A stretch of 5,964 nucleotides of DNA from Pseudomonadota bacterium (GCA_963204845.1 CAUJIL010000217.1:1-5964), one strand, 5' to 3'; counted from the first letter of the stretch, positions 1 to 4,042 are shown. Translations and numbers: made by a program. The notes: generated from the sequence alone by a model not told the origin.

Positions 1-147
1 CACCCGTTCTCCGACGGCAACAAGCGGATCGGCTCGTTCCTGTTCGTGGACTTCCTGAACCGCAACGGCCGGCTTTTCCAGGGCGGCGAAGCGGTGATCA
101 ATGACGTAGGGCTCGCGGCGCTCGCGCTGCTCGTCGCCGAGCGCGGC
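1..147 (+). pseudogene. Fic/DOC-family catalytic-domain end (partial)
   Basis: The window opens on the Fic active-site loop. His1 would be the catalytic base, Asp5 the metal ligand, and Gly6/Asn7/Arg9 the anion-hole and phosphate-binding residues. The following helix (GSFLFVDFLNRNGRLF) and the NDxGLxALALLVAE stretch are typical of Fic proteins of the kind often found beside restriction or RhuM-like genes. The family would normally end within about 15-25 residues of this point, but here the frame runs into HsdR-like sequence. The right end given is the approximate junction. Whether the upstream part of this fic gene is intact cannot be seen. Confidence 0.75.
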
Positions 148-369
148 GACCCGAACTATCATGACGTCGTCCTGGAAGGACGATTGCGCCGGGCACTCGC
201 GCGATTGAACCCCGCGCTGCCGGCCGAGGCGCTCGAAGACGCCGTTCGCAAGCTGACGCGGCTGGATGCGCCGACGCTCATGGAGCGCAACCGCGCGGCG
301 CATCGCATGCTGGTGAGCGGCGTGACGGTGGAATACCGCCGCGCCGATGGCTCCATCGCGGGCGACCAG
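139..369 (+). pseudogene. Fragment of type I restriction subunit HsdR, N-terminal domain
   Basis: About 77 codons match the N-terminal region of HsdR, the motor/nuclease subunit of type I restriction-modification enzymes. The signature is a [V/L]LE-x-RLR-x-AL-x-xLNP-x-LP segment, then a conserved RKLT helix, then a RNRxxHRMLVxGVTVEYRxxDGSIxG strand region. In intact HsdR this leads into a VIDFxxPxxNxW segment and the PD-(D/E)xK nuclease core. Here the text stops making HsdR sense after GSIAGDQA, so nuclease, helicase and translocation modules are all missing. No HsdM or HsdS is in the window. Both boundaries are estimates from where the homology fades. Confidence 0.7.
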
Positions 370-399
370 GCGTCGGCCCAGCCACGGCAGGCACGCGCG

Positions 400-645
400 G
401 TGGTGCTGCAGATGAAGGACTACCTCAAGGCACTGGGCGACGCCAGGGCTTACCCTGTGTTGATCGTCGAACGCCCTGCCGACGAGGGCATTCTTGCGGA
501 TCGCGATGAGGCCGCACCGGGGATCTGGTGCACCGGTTTGGCGCAGACCTACCTCGATCTCTGTGCCTCCGGCGAGCGTGGTGTTGAAGCCGCCGAGCAT
601 CTGCGGCTGACGCGCATTGCGCCACTCTGGAAGGCGGTGGCATGA
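400..645 (+). pseudogene. C-terminal remnant of an AbiEi-like (type IV) antitoxin
   Basis: The last 80 or so codons read as the tail of an AbiEi-family protein: YPVLIVERPADEGIL, then IWCTGLAQTYLDLCASGERG and an AEHLR helix ending in IAPLWK. AbiEi is the antitoxin and repressor partner of the AbiEii nucleotidyltransferase in phage-abortive-infection operons. What supports the call most is context. The stop codon overlaps the next start as ATGA (642-645), and that next frame begins like a nucleotidyltransferase, which is the usual gene order of abiE operons. The N-terminal winged-helix part is gone, replaced by HsdR-like sequence. I am moderately sure of the family and fairly sure that it is a remnant. 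Confidence 0.5.
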
Positions 646-824
646 ACCCGCCGGACGTCGCCCGTGACCATGACGAGCGCGGCGCCGCAGCGGCTTCGTC
701 GGTGCTGGTCGAACTGGGACAGGTGCTGGGCGCCTACCGGCGGAAGTTCGTCATCGTCGGTGGTGCCGTGCCCTGGTTGCTTATGCCAGAGGTACGGCCA
801 TCGCATGTCGGTACCCCCGACATC
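642..824 (+). pseudogene. Truncated AbiEii-like nucleotidyltransferase (toxin remnant)
   Basis: The ATG at 642 starts a frame whose residues 36-61 (FVIVGGAVPWLLMPEVRPSH, then VGTPDI) match the first conserved block of AbiEii/MNT-type nucleotidyltransferases: a VIVGG strand-turn, a PxLL helix, then a HVGTxDID strand. The family continues as DIDL, where the two Asp residues bind metal. Here the sequence becomes DILTRP and no further homology is visible, so the catalytic DxD and everything after it are missing. The frame then stays open without a stop into the downstream parD-like gene (to 1232), so automatic callers are likely to report one misleading 196-residue protein. The normal length of the family is well over 200 residues. 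Confidence 0.6.
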
Positions 825-889
825 CTGACCCGGCCCGCGCCGGAACTCGGCACGCGGCGGGGTGTCAGGCGCATCGAGTTTTCGAACAA

Positions 890-919
890 TTGCTCCAGTG
901 GACCTTTCGGTGCTACCTT
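890..919 (+). promoter_or_regulatory. Possible promoter of the parDE-like operon
   Basis: TTGCTC at 890-895 and TACCTT at 914-919, 18 bp apart, with a TG at 911-912 giving an extended -10 (TGCTACCTT). It lies 28 bp before the antitoxin start, in a locally AT-richer patch that also holds the short palindromes TTCGAA (881-886) and CAATTG (887-892). These could serve for autorepression by the ribbon-helix-helix antitoxin. This is motif reading only. Confidence 0.35.
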
Positions 920-934
920 GGTGTCACCATCTGC

Positions 935-938
935 GGAG
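935..938 (+). promoter_or_regulatory. Ribosome binding site deciding the parD-like start
   Basis: GGAG lies 9 bases before the ATG at 948. Together with the start of ribbon-helix-helix homology right after that ATG, it argues for translation from 948 rather than from the in-frame ATG at 642. Confidence 0.55.
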
Positions 939-947
939 TGCACAGAC

Positions 948-1232
948 ATGTCGACTACCTCGCTGAAGCTTCCTGAAGAGCTGAAGCAACTCGCTGCAAC
1001 GGCGGCAAGACAGCAGGGCGTTACACTGCATGCGTTCATGGTCGATGCCATTCGCGCCGCCGCCACCAACGCGGAGCGGCGGGCACAGTTCGTTGCCGAC
1101 GCAGTCGGCGCGAGAAAGGACGCGATGGAATCCGGCAAGGGGTACGAGGCCGCCGAAGTACATGCGTATCTCCAAACGCGTGCACAGGGCCGTTCCGCCA
1201 GAAAGCCAAGGGCCAAAGCGTGGCGCGCCTGA
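948..1232 (+). CDS. ParD-like ribbon-helix-helix antitoxin
   Basis: This encodes a 94-residue protein. Residues 3-38 (TSLKLPEELKQLAATAARQQ followed by GVTLHAFMVDAIRAA) have the strand-helix-helix pattern of the CopG/ParD ribbon-helix-helix fold, which binds operator DNA as a dimer. The C-terminal half (about 40-94) is charged and contains GKGYEAAEVHAYL (63-75), a segment seen in many ParD-type antitoxins and likely part of the toxin-wrapping tail. The tail ends in a basic stretch. The gene overlaps the following toxin by 13 bases, so the two are translationally coupled, antitoxin first. By family behaviour it should neutralise the ParE-like toxin and repress its own promoter. The start at 948 is chosen over 642 because upstream codons belong to a nucleotidyltransferase remnant. 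Nothing looks broken. Confidence 0.85.
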   Translation: MSTTSLKLPEELKQLAATAARQQGVTLHAFMVDAIRAAATNAERRAQFVADAVGARKDAMESGKGYEAAEVHAYLQTRAQGRSARKPRAKAWRA

Positions 1233-1516
1233 TTTACGCCGAACGAGCGCTTTCCGATCTGGCGCGGCTCGTGGATTTTCTGGTGCAGACTGAACCTGGT
1301 GCAGCGATGGAAGCGGTAGACCTCATCACCGAGGCGGTGCAGGTGCTGGAGAATCATCCGCTGATTGGGCGTTCCGCGGAGCTGGGGTTGCGGGAGCTCG
1401 TGATTTCCCGTGGAAAATCCGGTTATATCGCGCTGTACAGCTATGAGCCGGAGCAGGACACAGTGCTTCTGCTTTCGGTAAGACATCAACGCGAAGCTGG
1501 CTTCGTGCCGCATTGA
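1220..1516 (+). CDS. ParE/RelE-superfamily toxin
   Basis: This encodes 98 residues from a GTG start that lies inside the end of the antitoxin gene, with AAGGG at 1208-1212 as a plausible ribosome binding site. The fold signature is complete: an N-terminal strand and helix (LIYAERALSDLARLVDFL, 4-21), the HPLIGR turn (46-51), RELVI (58-62), the GYIALYSY strand (68-75) and the closing VLLLSVRHQREAGF (82-95). ParE-type members poison DNA gyrase and RelE-type members cut mRNA on the ribosome. The length, the HPLIGR and R-HQREAGF blocks and the ParD-type partner favour the ParE branch, but sequence alone does not settle the target. With the gene before it, it forms a self-contained type II toxin-antitoxin operon that appears intact. 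Confidence 0.87.
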   Translation: MARLIYAERALSDLARLVDFLVQTEPGAAMEAVDLITEAVQVLENHPLIGRSAELGLRELVISRGKSGYIALYSYEPEQDTVLLLSVRHQREAGFVPH

Positions 1517-1565
1517 CCCTCACTCTGCCTCTGACCGCTGAGACGTGGAACTCATGAGACAATGT

Positions 1566-1593
1566 CCATGACGCGACCATTGGCGCATCATGG
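1566..1593 (+). repeat. Imperfect hairpin after the parE-like gene
   Basis: CCATGACGCG (1566-1575) pairs with CGCATCATGG (1584-1593) at 9 of 10 positions across an 8-base loop. No T-run follows on either strand, so it is not a standard intrinsic terminator. It sits 50 bp past the toxin stop and 21 bp before the left cassette boundary. It could be a weak terminator or the distorted stem of an older attC site. Confidence 0.35.
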
Positions 1594-1613
1594 CGAACGG
1601 CCATCTATACAGC

Positions 1614-1620
1614 GTTGGGC
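1614..1620 (+). other. Left recombination boundary of the brnTA integron cassette (R' box GTTGGGC)
   Basis: GTTGGGC fits the integron R' consensus GTTRRRY and is the exact reverse complement of the R'' box GCCCAAC at 2198-2204. Integron cassettes are cut after the G of this box, so the cassette would begin with TTGGGC at 1615. When the cassette is a circle, its last G (2269) joins TTGGGC, giving an R' perfectly matched to its own R''. That is what is seen. I could not find a convincing R''/L'' partner to the left, so the older recombination site here is degenerate or was a secondary site. Confidence 0.65.
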
Positions 1621-1647
1621 GTCAATCGCAGTGTCGTCTTTTTTGCG

Positions 1648-1676
1648 TTGCATTTCACTATTTATGTAGATACACT
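1648..1676 (+). promoter_or_regulatory. Likely brnT-brnA promoter
   Basis: TTGCAT (1648-1653) and TACACT (1671-1676) are separated by the ideal 17 bp in the most AT-rich stretch of the window. Transcription would begin about 6-7 bases past the -10, which is at or next to the GTG at 1683. The brnT message may therefore have almost no leader. In the family, BrnA represses this promoter, but I see no clear operator repeat. Confidence 0.5.
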
Positions 1677-1682
1677 AACTCA

Positions 1683-1958
1683 GTGGCAACAAGCTACGAT
1701 CCGATAAAGCGTGAAGCAGCGCTTGCGACTCGAGGCTTGGACTTCGAGGATGCCCAGCATGTCTTCGACGGCCCCAACTTCGAGGTCGAAGATGTGCGCA
1801 AGGACTACGGCGAAAGACGATTCATCTGCTTCGGCATGCTCAGTGACCGTATGGTTGTTGTCGGTTACACGCCGCGTGGCGCGGATCGCCATGTATTTAG
1901 CATGAGGAAAGCAAATGACCGCGAGAAAGCGCGTATCGCGCCACTCCTTGGGCTCTGA
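1683..1958 (+). CDS. brnT: BrnT-family ribonuclease toxin
   Basis: This encodes a 91-residue toxin of the BrnT/DUF497 family, which has a RelE-like fold and halts translation by cutting RNA. Family marks in order are the opening YDPIKREAALATRGLDFEDA (5-24), the central RRFICFGML strand (45-53), and the closing VFSMRKANDRE (71-81), which matches the conserved I/FSxRKANxRE block. I chose the GTG at 1683 because family homology begins about four residues after it. The longer in-frame ATG at 1590 would lie outside the cassette and add sequence unlike BrnT. No Shine-Dalgarno precedes the GTG, consistent with a leaderless message. The gene overlaps brnA by 44 bases, toxin first, the usual order for this system and the opposite of the parDE-like pair upstream. 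All conserved blocks are present, so it is probably functional. Confidence 0.88.
   Translation: MATSYDPIKREAALATRGLDFEDAQHVFDGPNFEVEDVRKDYGERRFICFGMLSDRMVVVGYTPRGADRHVFSMRKANDREKARIAPLLGL
1904..1908 (+). promoter_or_regulatory. Ribosome binding site for brnA inside brnT
   Basis: GAGGA lies 6 bases before the brnA ATG at 1915 and within the brnT coding sequence. The toxin has no visible Shine-Dalgarno but the antitoxin has a good one, which should favour antitoxin synthesis. Confidence 0.6.
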
Positions 1959-2196
1959 CCTCGCCCGTGTCGCGTCCCACGTGATTCAGCCGGAAGAGTA
2001 TGAAGAGCTTCCGGAGCTGACAGACGAGATGCTTGCCCGTGGCAAGGTCAATAGAGGTGGACGTCCACGTTCGGCGAATCCGAAGCGGCTCATCTCTATC
2101 CGTCTGACCGAAGACGTAATTGAACGTTGGCGCGCCACAGGGCCAGGGTGGCAGACTCGAATGGCTGAAAAGCTTACCAAGTCTGCACCGAAGTGA
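1915..2196 (+). CDS. brnA: BrnA-family antitoxin
   Basis: This encodes 93 residues. Residues 27-40 (EEYEELPELTDEML) are the acidic linker typical of BrnA, and 46-53 carry a GGRPRS turn. Residues 60-87 (ISIRLTEDVIERWRATGPGW, then QTRMAEKL) form the ribbon-helix-helix DNA-binding domain with the near-invariant RATGPGWQTR signature. In this family the N-terminal part embraces the BrnT dimer and the C-terminal domain binds the operator for autorepression. The first 20 or so residues are basic and less conserved. The stop codon is followed after a single base by the R'' box of an attC site, so the operon fills its cassette tightly. It is complete and unbroken. Confidence 0.9.
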   Translation: MTARKRVSRHSLGSDLARVASHVIQPEEYEELPELTDEMLARGKVNRGGRPRSANPKRLISIRLTEDVIERWRATGPGWQTRMAEKLTKSAPK

Positions 2197-2197
2197 C

Positions 2198-2275
2198 GCC
2201 CAACCAGCGGATCCAGCCGACGTCCGTTTCGTCGCGTCGATCCTCGCCGGCCGCGGCTGATCCTTGTCGTTAGAT
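2198..2275 (+). other. Integron attC recombination site
   Basis: R'' GCCCAAC (2198-2204, consensus RYYYAAC) and R' GTTAGAT (2269-2275, consensus GTTRRRY) bracket a 78-bp imperfect hairpin. Inside, L'' GATCCAGCCG (2210-2219) pairs with L' CGGCTGATC (2254-2262) at nine positions with one bulged C (2214). On the bottom strand, the one used by integron integrase, this is an extrahelical G in L'', the known orientation mark of attC sites. Between the R and L boxes lie unpaired spacers of 5 and 6 bases, and a 34-base variable loop region joins the arms. Size, box order, bulge and position after the last stop all agree. R'' and R' pair only at AAC/GTT, as expected when R' comes from the neighbouring DNA after insertion. 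Confidence 0.78.
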
Positions 2276-2291
2276 TCACCGGAGGCAATCC

Positions 2292-2426
2292 GTGTACACC
2301 TGCGGCAGTATGTGCAAAATTTGCACATACTGCCGCAGACGGGGCCGTGTCAGGAGAGAGTTGGCCGGAGGTCGTGGTTTGCGTTATACGCAAAATCGAC
2401 CCTCACTCCTCATGCCGGTCCCGTGA
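2292..2426 (+). CDS. Possible tiny cysteine-rich ORF past the cassette (uncertain)
   Basis: A strong GGAGG (2281-2285) stands 6 bases before a GTG at 2292 that opens 44 codons to a TGA at 2424. The start of the peptide contains CGSMCKICTYC (residues 4-14), spacing C-x3-C-x2-C-x2-C, reminiscent of a metal-binding knuckle. The remainder is Arg-rich and low in pattern. The cysteine cluster is written by the 39-nt palindrome, which reads TGC on this strand wherever GCA pairs, so it may be an accident. The frame overlaps the end of ybaN on the other strand by 24 bases. I recognise no family. It begins 22 bases after the cassette junction, where a following cassette would place its gene. Confidence 0.15.
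   Translation: MYTCGSMCKICTYCRRRGRVRRELAGGRGLRYTQNRPSLLMPVP
2300..2338. repeat. Perfect 39-nt palindrome
   Basis: CTGCGGCAGTATGTGCAAA (2300-2318), a single central A, then its exact reverse complement (2320-2338). All 19 pairs match. It sits between the convergent brnA and ybaN genes. There is no T-run after it on either strand. It is preceded directly by the 8-bp palindrome GTGTACAC (2292-2299). It could act as a bidirectional transcription barrier, an operator, or the joined ends of a lost element. The sequence does not decide. Confidence 0.9.
2378..2394. repeat. Second small palindrome, TTTGCGT-tat-ACGCAAA
   Basis: Seven perfect pairs across a 3-base centre, 39 bp past the larger palindrome and 8 bp before the ybaN stop. 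It shares the half-site text GCAAAAT with the 39-nt palindrome (2314-2320 and 2390-2396). It could be part of the transcript end of the - strand operon or a second site for the same binding protein. Confidence 0.6.
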
Positions 2427-2804
2427 CGGCACCCGGTACAGCCACGTCGCGAGCGCCACGCCGAACAGCGCCAGCGCGAGCTGCAGCCAGCGCGGCTCGA
2501 CGAAGAACACGATCGAGACGGTCAGCGTGGTGCTCATCAGCACGATCGCCACGATCTTGGTCCGCCACGGGATGCTGCCGTACTCGTTCCATTCGACGAT
2601 GATCGGTCCGAACAGCGGGTGCGCGAGCAGCCAGTCGTGAAAGCGCAGCGAGCCGCGCGCGAAGCAGGCCGCCGCGAGCAGCACGAACGGCGTGGTCGGC
2701 AGCACCGGCAGCACCACGCCGGCGATGCCTAGCCCGAGCGCAATCACGCCGAGCACGATGAACAGCGCGCGCACGGTGCGCGAGGAATGGAGCCGGTCGC
2801 TCAT
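2403..2804 (-). CDS. ybaN: YbaN-like DUF454 inner-membrane protein
   Basis: This encodes a 133-residue small membrane protein. The DUF454 hallmark is VLPVLPTTPFVLLAAACFAR (31-50) followed by GSLRFHDWLLAHPLFGPII (51-69), in which a hydrophobic hairpin leads to the conserved W-L-HP-G block. Predicted membrane segments are about 13-36, 39-50, 84-102 and 106-125, and the C-terminus is charged and cytoplasmic. The molecular function of the family is unknown. The ATG (2804-2802) overlaps the yaeQ stop as ATGA, so translation is probably coupled to yaeQ. The start is set by this overlap and by family length. A longer upstream frame reads only shadow sequence of yaeQ. Confidence 0.87.
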   Translation of the reverse strand: MSDRLHSSRTVRALFIVLGVIALGLGIAGVVLPVLPTTPFVLLAAACFARGSLRFHDWLLAHPLFGPIIVEWNEYGSIPWRTKIVAIVLMSTTLTVSIVFFVEPRWLQLALALFGVALATWLYRVPSRDRHEE

Positions 2805-3367
2805 CGCGATGCGCCGTCCGCGTGTCCGCTCGCCTGCAGCACTTCGGGTTCGATCGCCAGCGCGCGGCTCGCGTCGCTCAGGTAGACCTGCCGGTCCTGG
2901 ATGGTGCACTGCAGGCGCATGTTGCGCTCGGCGAACGCCGCGAGCGCGCGCGTCGTCTCGCCGGGCAGCGCGAGCACCTCGAGTTGCGGCAGCCGCGCCA
3001 GTGCCTCGCGGTTGCGCTCCCACCAGACCTCGATCGCACGTGCGCCGTAGGCCAGCACCACCACGCGTTCGGCGCGCCCGGCGGCGCGGCGCAGCCGCCG
3101 CTCCTCGGGCAGGCCCACGTCGAGCCACAGGCGGATCGCGCCGGTGTCGTCCTTCAGCGAGAGGTCGGGTTCCTCGTCGGCGGATATGCCGCGGCCGAAT
3201 TCCAGCCTGTGGTCGGCATGCAGCGCGAACGCGAGCACACGCACCATCAGCCGCTCCTCGGTTTCCGAGGGGTGGCGCGCCAGCGTCAGCGTGAAGGATT
3301 CGTAGATGCCGCGGTCGACGTCGGCCACGTCGAGCTCGAGGCGGTGGATGGTGGATTTCAGTGCCAT
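2801..3367 (-). CDS. yaeQ: YaeQ family protein
   Basis: This encodes 188 residues, close to the roughly 180 of the family. It starts MALKSTIHRLELDVADVDRG (1-20), the typical YaeQ opening, followed by a TLARHPSETEERLMVRVLAFAL helix region. The middle has EEPDLSLKDDTGAIRLWLDVGLPEERRLRRA, where acidic residues of EPDL and W-x-DVG-x-P correspond to the remnant PD-(D/E)xK nuclease-like core described for the family. Its biochemical role is not established. The E. coli protein was studied as a multicopy compensator of RfaH loss, and nuclease activity is only suggested by fold. The gene begins 4 bases after the stop of the GNAT gene and overlaps ybaN by 4 bases, so the three probably form one transcript. 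The start is chosen because homology begins at this Met. Confidence 0.9.
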   Translation of the reverse strand: MALKSTIHRLELDVADVDRGIYESFTLTLARHPSETEERLMVRVLAFALHADHRLEFGRGISADEEPDLSLKDDTGAIRLWLDVGLPEERRLRRAAGRAERVVVLAYGARAIEVWWERNREALARLPQLEVLALPGETTRALAAFAERNMRLQCTIQDRQVYLSDASRALAIEPEVLQASGHADGASR

Positions 3368-3371
3368 GCGT

Positions 3372-3944
3372 TCAGCGTTCCCGGCGGCAGCGGCTGAGCC
3401 GCCATTCGCCGGCCGTGATCGCCCAGCGCTCATGGTCGCGCCAGCGCCCGTTGATCTTCATGTAGCGCGTGCACAGTCCCTCGTGGCGCAGTCCCAATGA
3501 GGCGGCCAGTGCGCGCGAGGCGGTGTTCGCGGGCTGGATCGCGGCTTCGAGCCGGTTCAGCCCGTGCTCGCGGAACGCCAGCGTGATCACACGACGCACC
3601 GCCTCGCGCATCAGTCCGCGCCCGGCATGGGGGGCGAAGGCGTAGTACGAGAGCTGCGCGCTCTGGTAACCGCCGCGCAGCACCTCGCCGAGGTTGACCA
3701 CGCCGGCCAGTGCGCTGTCCTCGACCAGCACCAGGTGCCCTATGCAGCGCCCGGCCTCGATGCGTTCCAGGTACGCGCGGTAGGCGCTGCGCGTGTCCGG
3801 CGGTTCGACCCAGCGCGCGTGCAGCGCGCGGCTGTTCTCCACTGCCGCCAGGAACGCCCGCGCGTGCGCAGGCTCCGGCACCGCGAGCTGCAGGGGCGGG
3901 CGTGCGGCGCGGGCAGGGCGAAGGCGGCGGGCGGTGCTGGGCAT
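3372..3944 (-). CDS. GNAT-family N-acetyltransferase (RimJ/RimL type)
   Basis: This encodes 190 residues. The core runs from about residue 18: LQLAVPEPAHARAFLAAVEN and SRALHARWVEPP (38-49), the substrate-side helices of RimJ/RimL-like enzymes. GHLVLVEDSALAGVVNLGEV (69-88) forms the central strands, and AGRGLMREAV (107-116) is the acetyl-CoA pyrophosphate loop. NRLEAAIQPANTASRALAASLGL (130-152) is the conserved NxxSxxxxxxxGF-like end motif, followed by EG...YMKINGRWRDHERWAI. Such enzymes acetylate N-termini of ribosomal proteins or small amines; the substrate here is unknown. The first 17 residues are Arg/Ala/Pro-rich and no good Shine-Dalgarno precedes the ATG at 3944, so the true start could differ by a few codons. 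It is the first gene of the probable GNAT-yaeQ-ybaN transcript, 98 bases after the DUF3147 gene. Confidence 0.87.
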   Translation of the reverse strand: MPSTARRLRPARAARPPLQLAVPEPAHARAFLAAVENSRALHARWVEPPDTRSAYRAYLERIEAGRCIGHLVLVEDSALAGVVNLGEVLRGGYQSAQLSYYAFAPHAGRGLMREAVRRVITLAFREHGLNRLEAAIQPANTASRALAASLGLRHEGLCTRYMKINGRWRDHERWAITAGEWRLSRCRRER

Positions 3945-4042
3945 CGTGGGCGGCGGTTCGGTACGGGTTGCGTGGGCCGGTGCGGGTGCGGCTATGGTAG
4001 CGGCGCCGCGCGGACGCCGGAAGGCGGGCGGGCGCCGGGCTC

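Larger units (their letters stand above)
1..645 (+). pseudogene. Chimeric open frame: Fic C-terminal part + HsdR N-terminal piece + AbiEi-like C-terminus (5' end outside window)
   Basis: The frame is open from base 1 to the TGA at 643-645 (214 visible residues; the start lies upstream). Residues 1-9 are HPFSDGNKR, the Fic AMP-transferase motif HPFx[D/E]GNxR, followed by a typical Fic tail (INDVGLAALALLVAE, 33-47). From about residue 47 the text changes to that of the HsdR N-terminal domain (DVVLEGRLRRALARLNPALP, 55-74; then RNRAAHRMLVSGVTVEYR, 96-113). From about residue 124 it changes again, to what resembles the C-terminus of AbiEi-type antitoxins (GLAQTYLDLCASGERGVEAAEHLR, 179-202). These three families are not known to me as one protein, so I infer deletion fusions that kept the frame by chance in stop-poor GC-rich DNA. 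Residues of the HsdR nuclease core and the AbiEi N-terminal DNA-binding domain are absent. A functional chimera cannot be excluded. Family assignments are from memory of conserved motifs. Confidence 0.75.
1615..2269 (+). mobile_element. Integron gene cassette carrying brnT-brnA (655 bp)
   Basis: The cassette runs from TTGGGC after the left GTT box to the G of GTTAGAT in the right attC. Its layout is typical: a short 5' region, one operon in the attC direction, and the attC immediately after the last stop codon. Like many toxin-antitoxin cassettes of sedentary chromosomal integrons it appears to carry its own promoter. Base composition differs from the flanking core genes: 1621-1680 has 22 G/C of 60, compared with 49 of 60 at 4621-4680. 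Removing the cassette restores CAGC-GTTAGAT-TCACC, a target that still matches GTTRRRY. No intI integrase or attI is in the window, so integrase would have to be supplied from elsewhere in the genome. Confidence 0.72.

Noticed and set aside
864..870. GTCAGGC as a start box of an older parDE cassette
   Set aside because: It misses the invariant GTT of the R' consensus and has no partner site, so there is no evidence that parDE is itself a cassette.
642..1232. A single 196-residue fusion protein of nucleotidyltransferase and antitoxin
   Set aside because: The first part lacks the DxD motif and stops matching its family near 824. The antitoxin has a proper start and ribosome binding site at 948, so the long frame is treated as two units.
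1491..1504. CGAAGC-tg-GCTTCG inverted repeat near the end of parE, as an attC or terminator stem
   Set aside because: It lies inside the conserved REAGF coding motif, has only a 2-base loop, and is not flanked by R boxes.
1590..1682. A longer BrnT beginning at the ATG at 1590
   Set aside because: The extra 31 residues (rich in Cys, Phe and Tyr) do not resemble BrnT, include the promoter, and begin outside the cassette boundary.
2300..2338. A rho-independent terminator
   Set aside because: There is a strong stem but no run of T follows on either strand, and the sequence after it is GC-rich. It is kept as an unexplained palindrome.
2300..2394. A CRISPR array or dif-like XerCD site
   Set aside because: There is no repeated unit with spacers, and the palindromes do not match the 28-bp dif layout of two 11-bp arms around a 6-bp centre.
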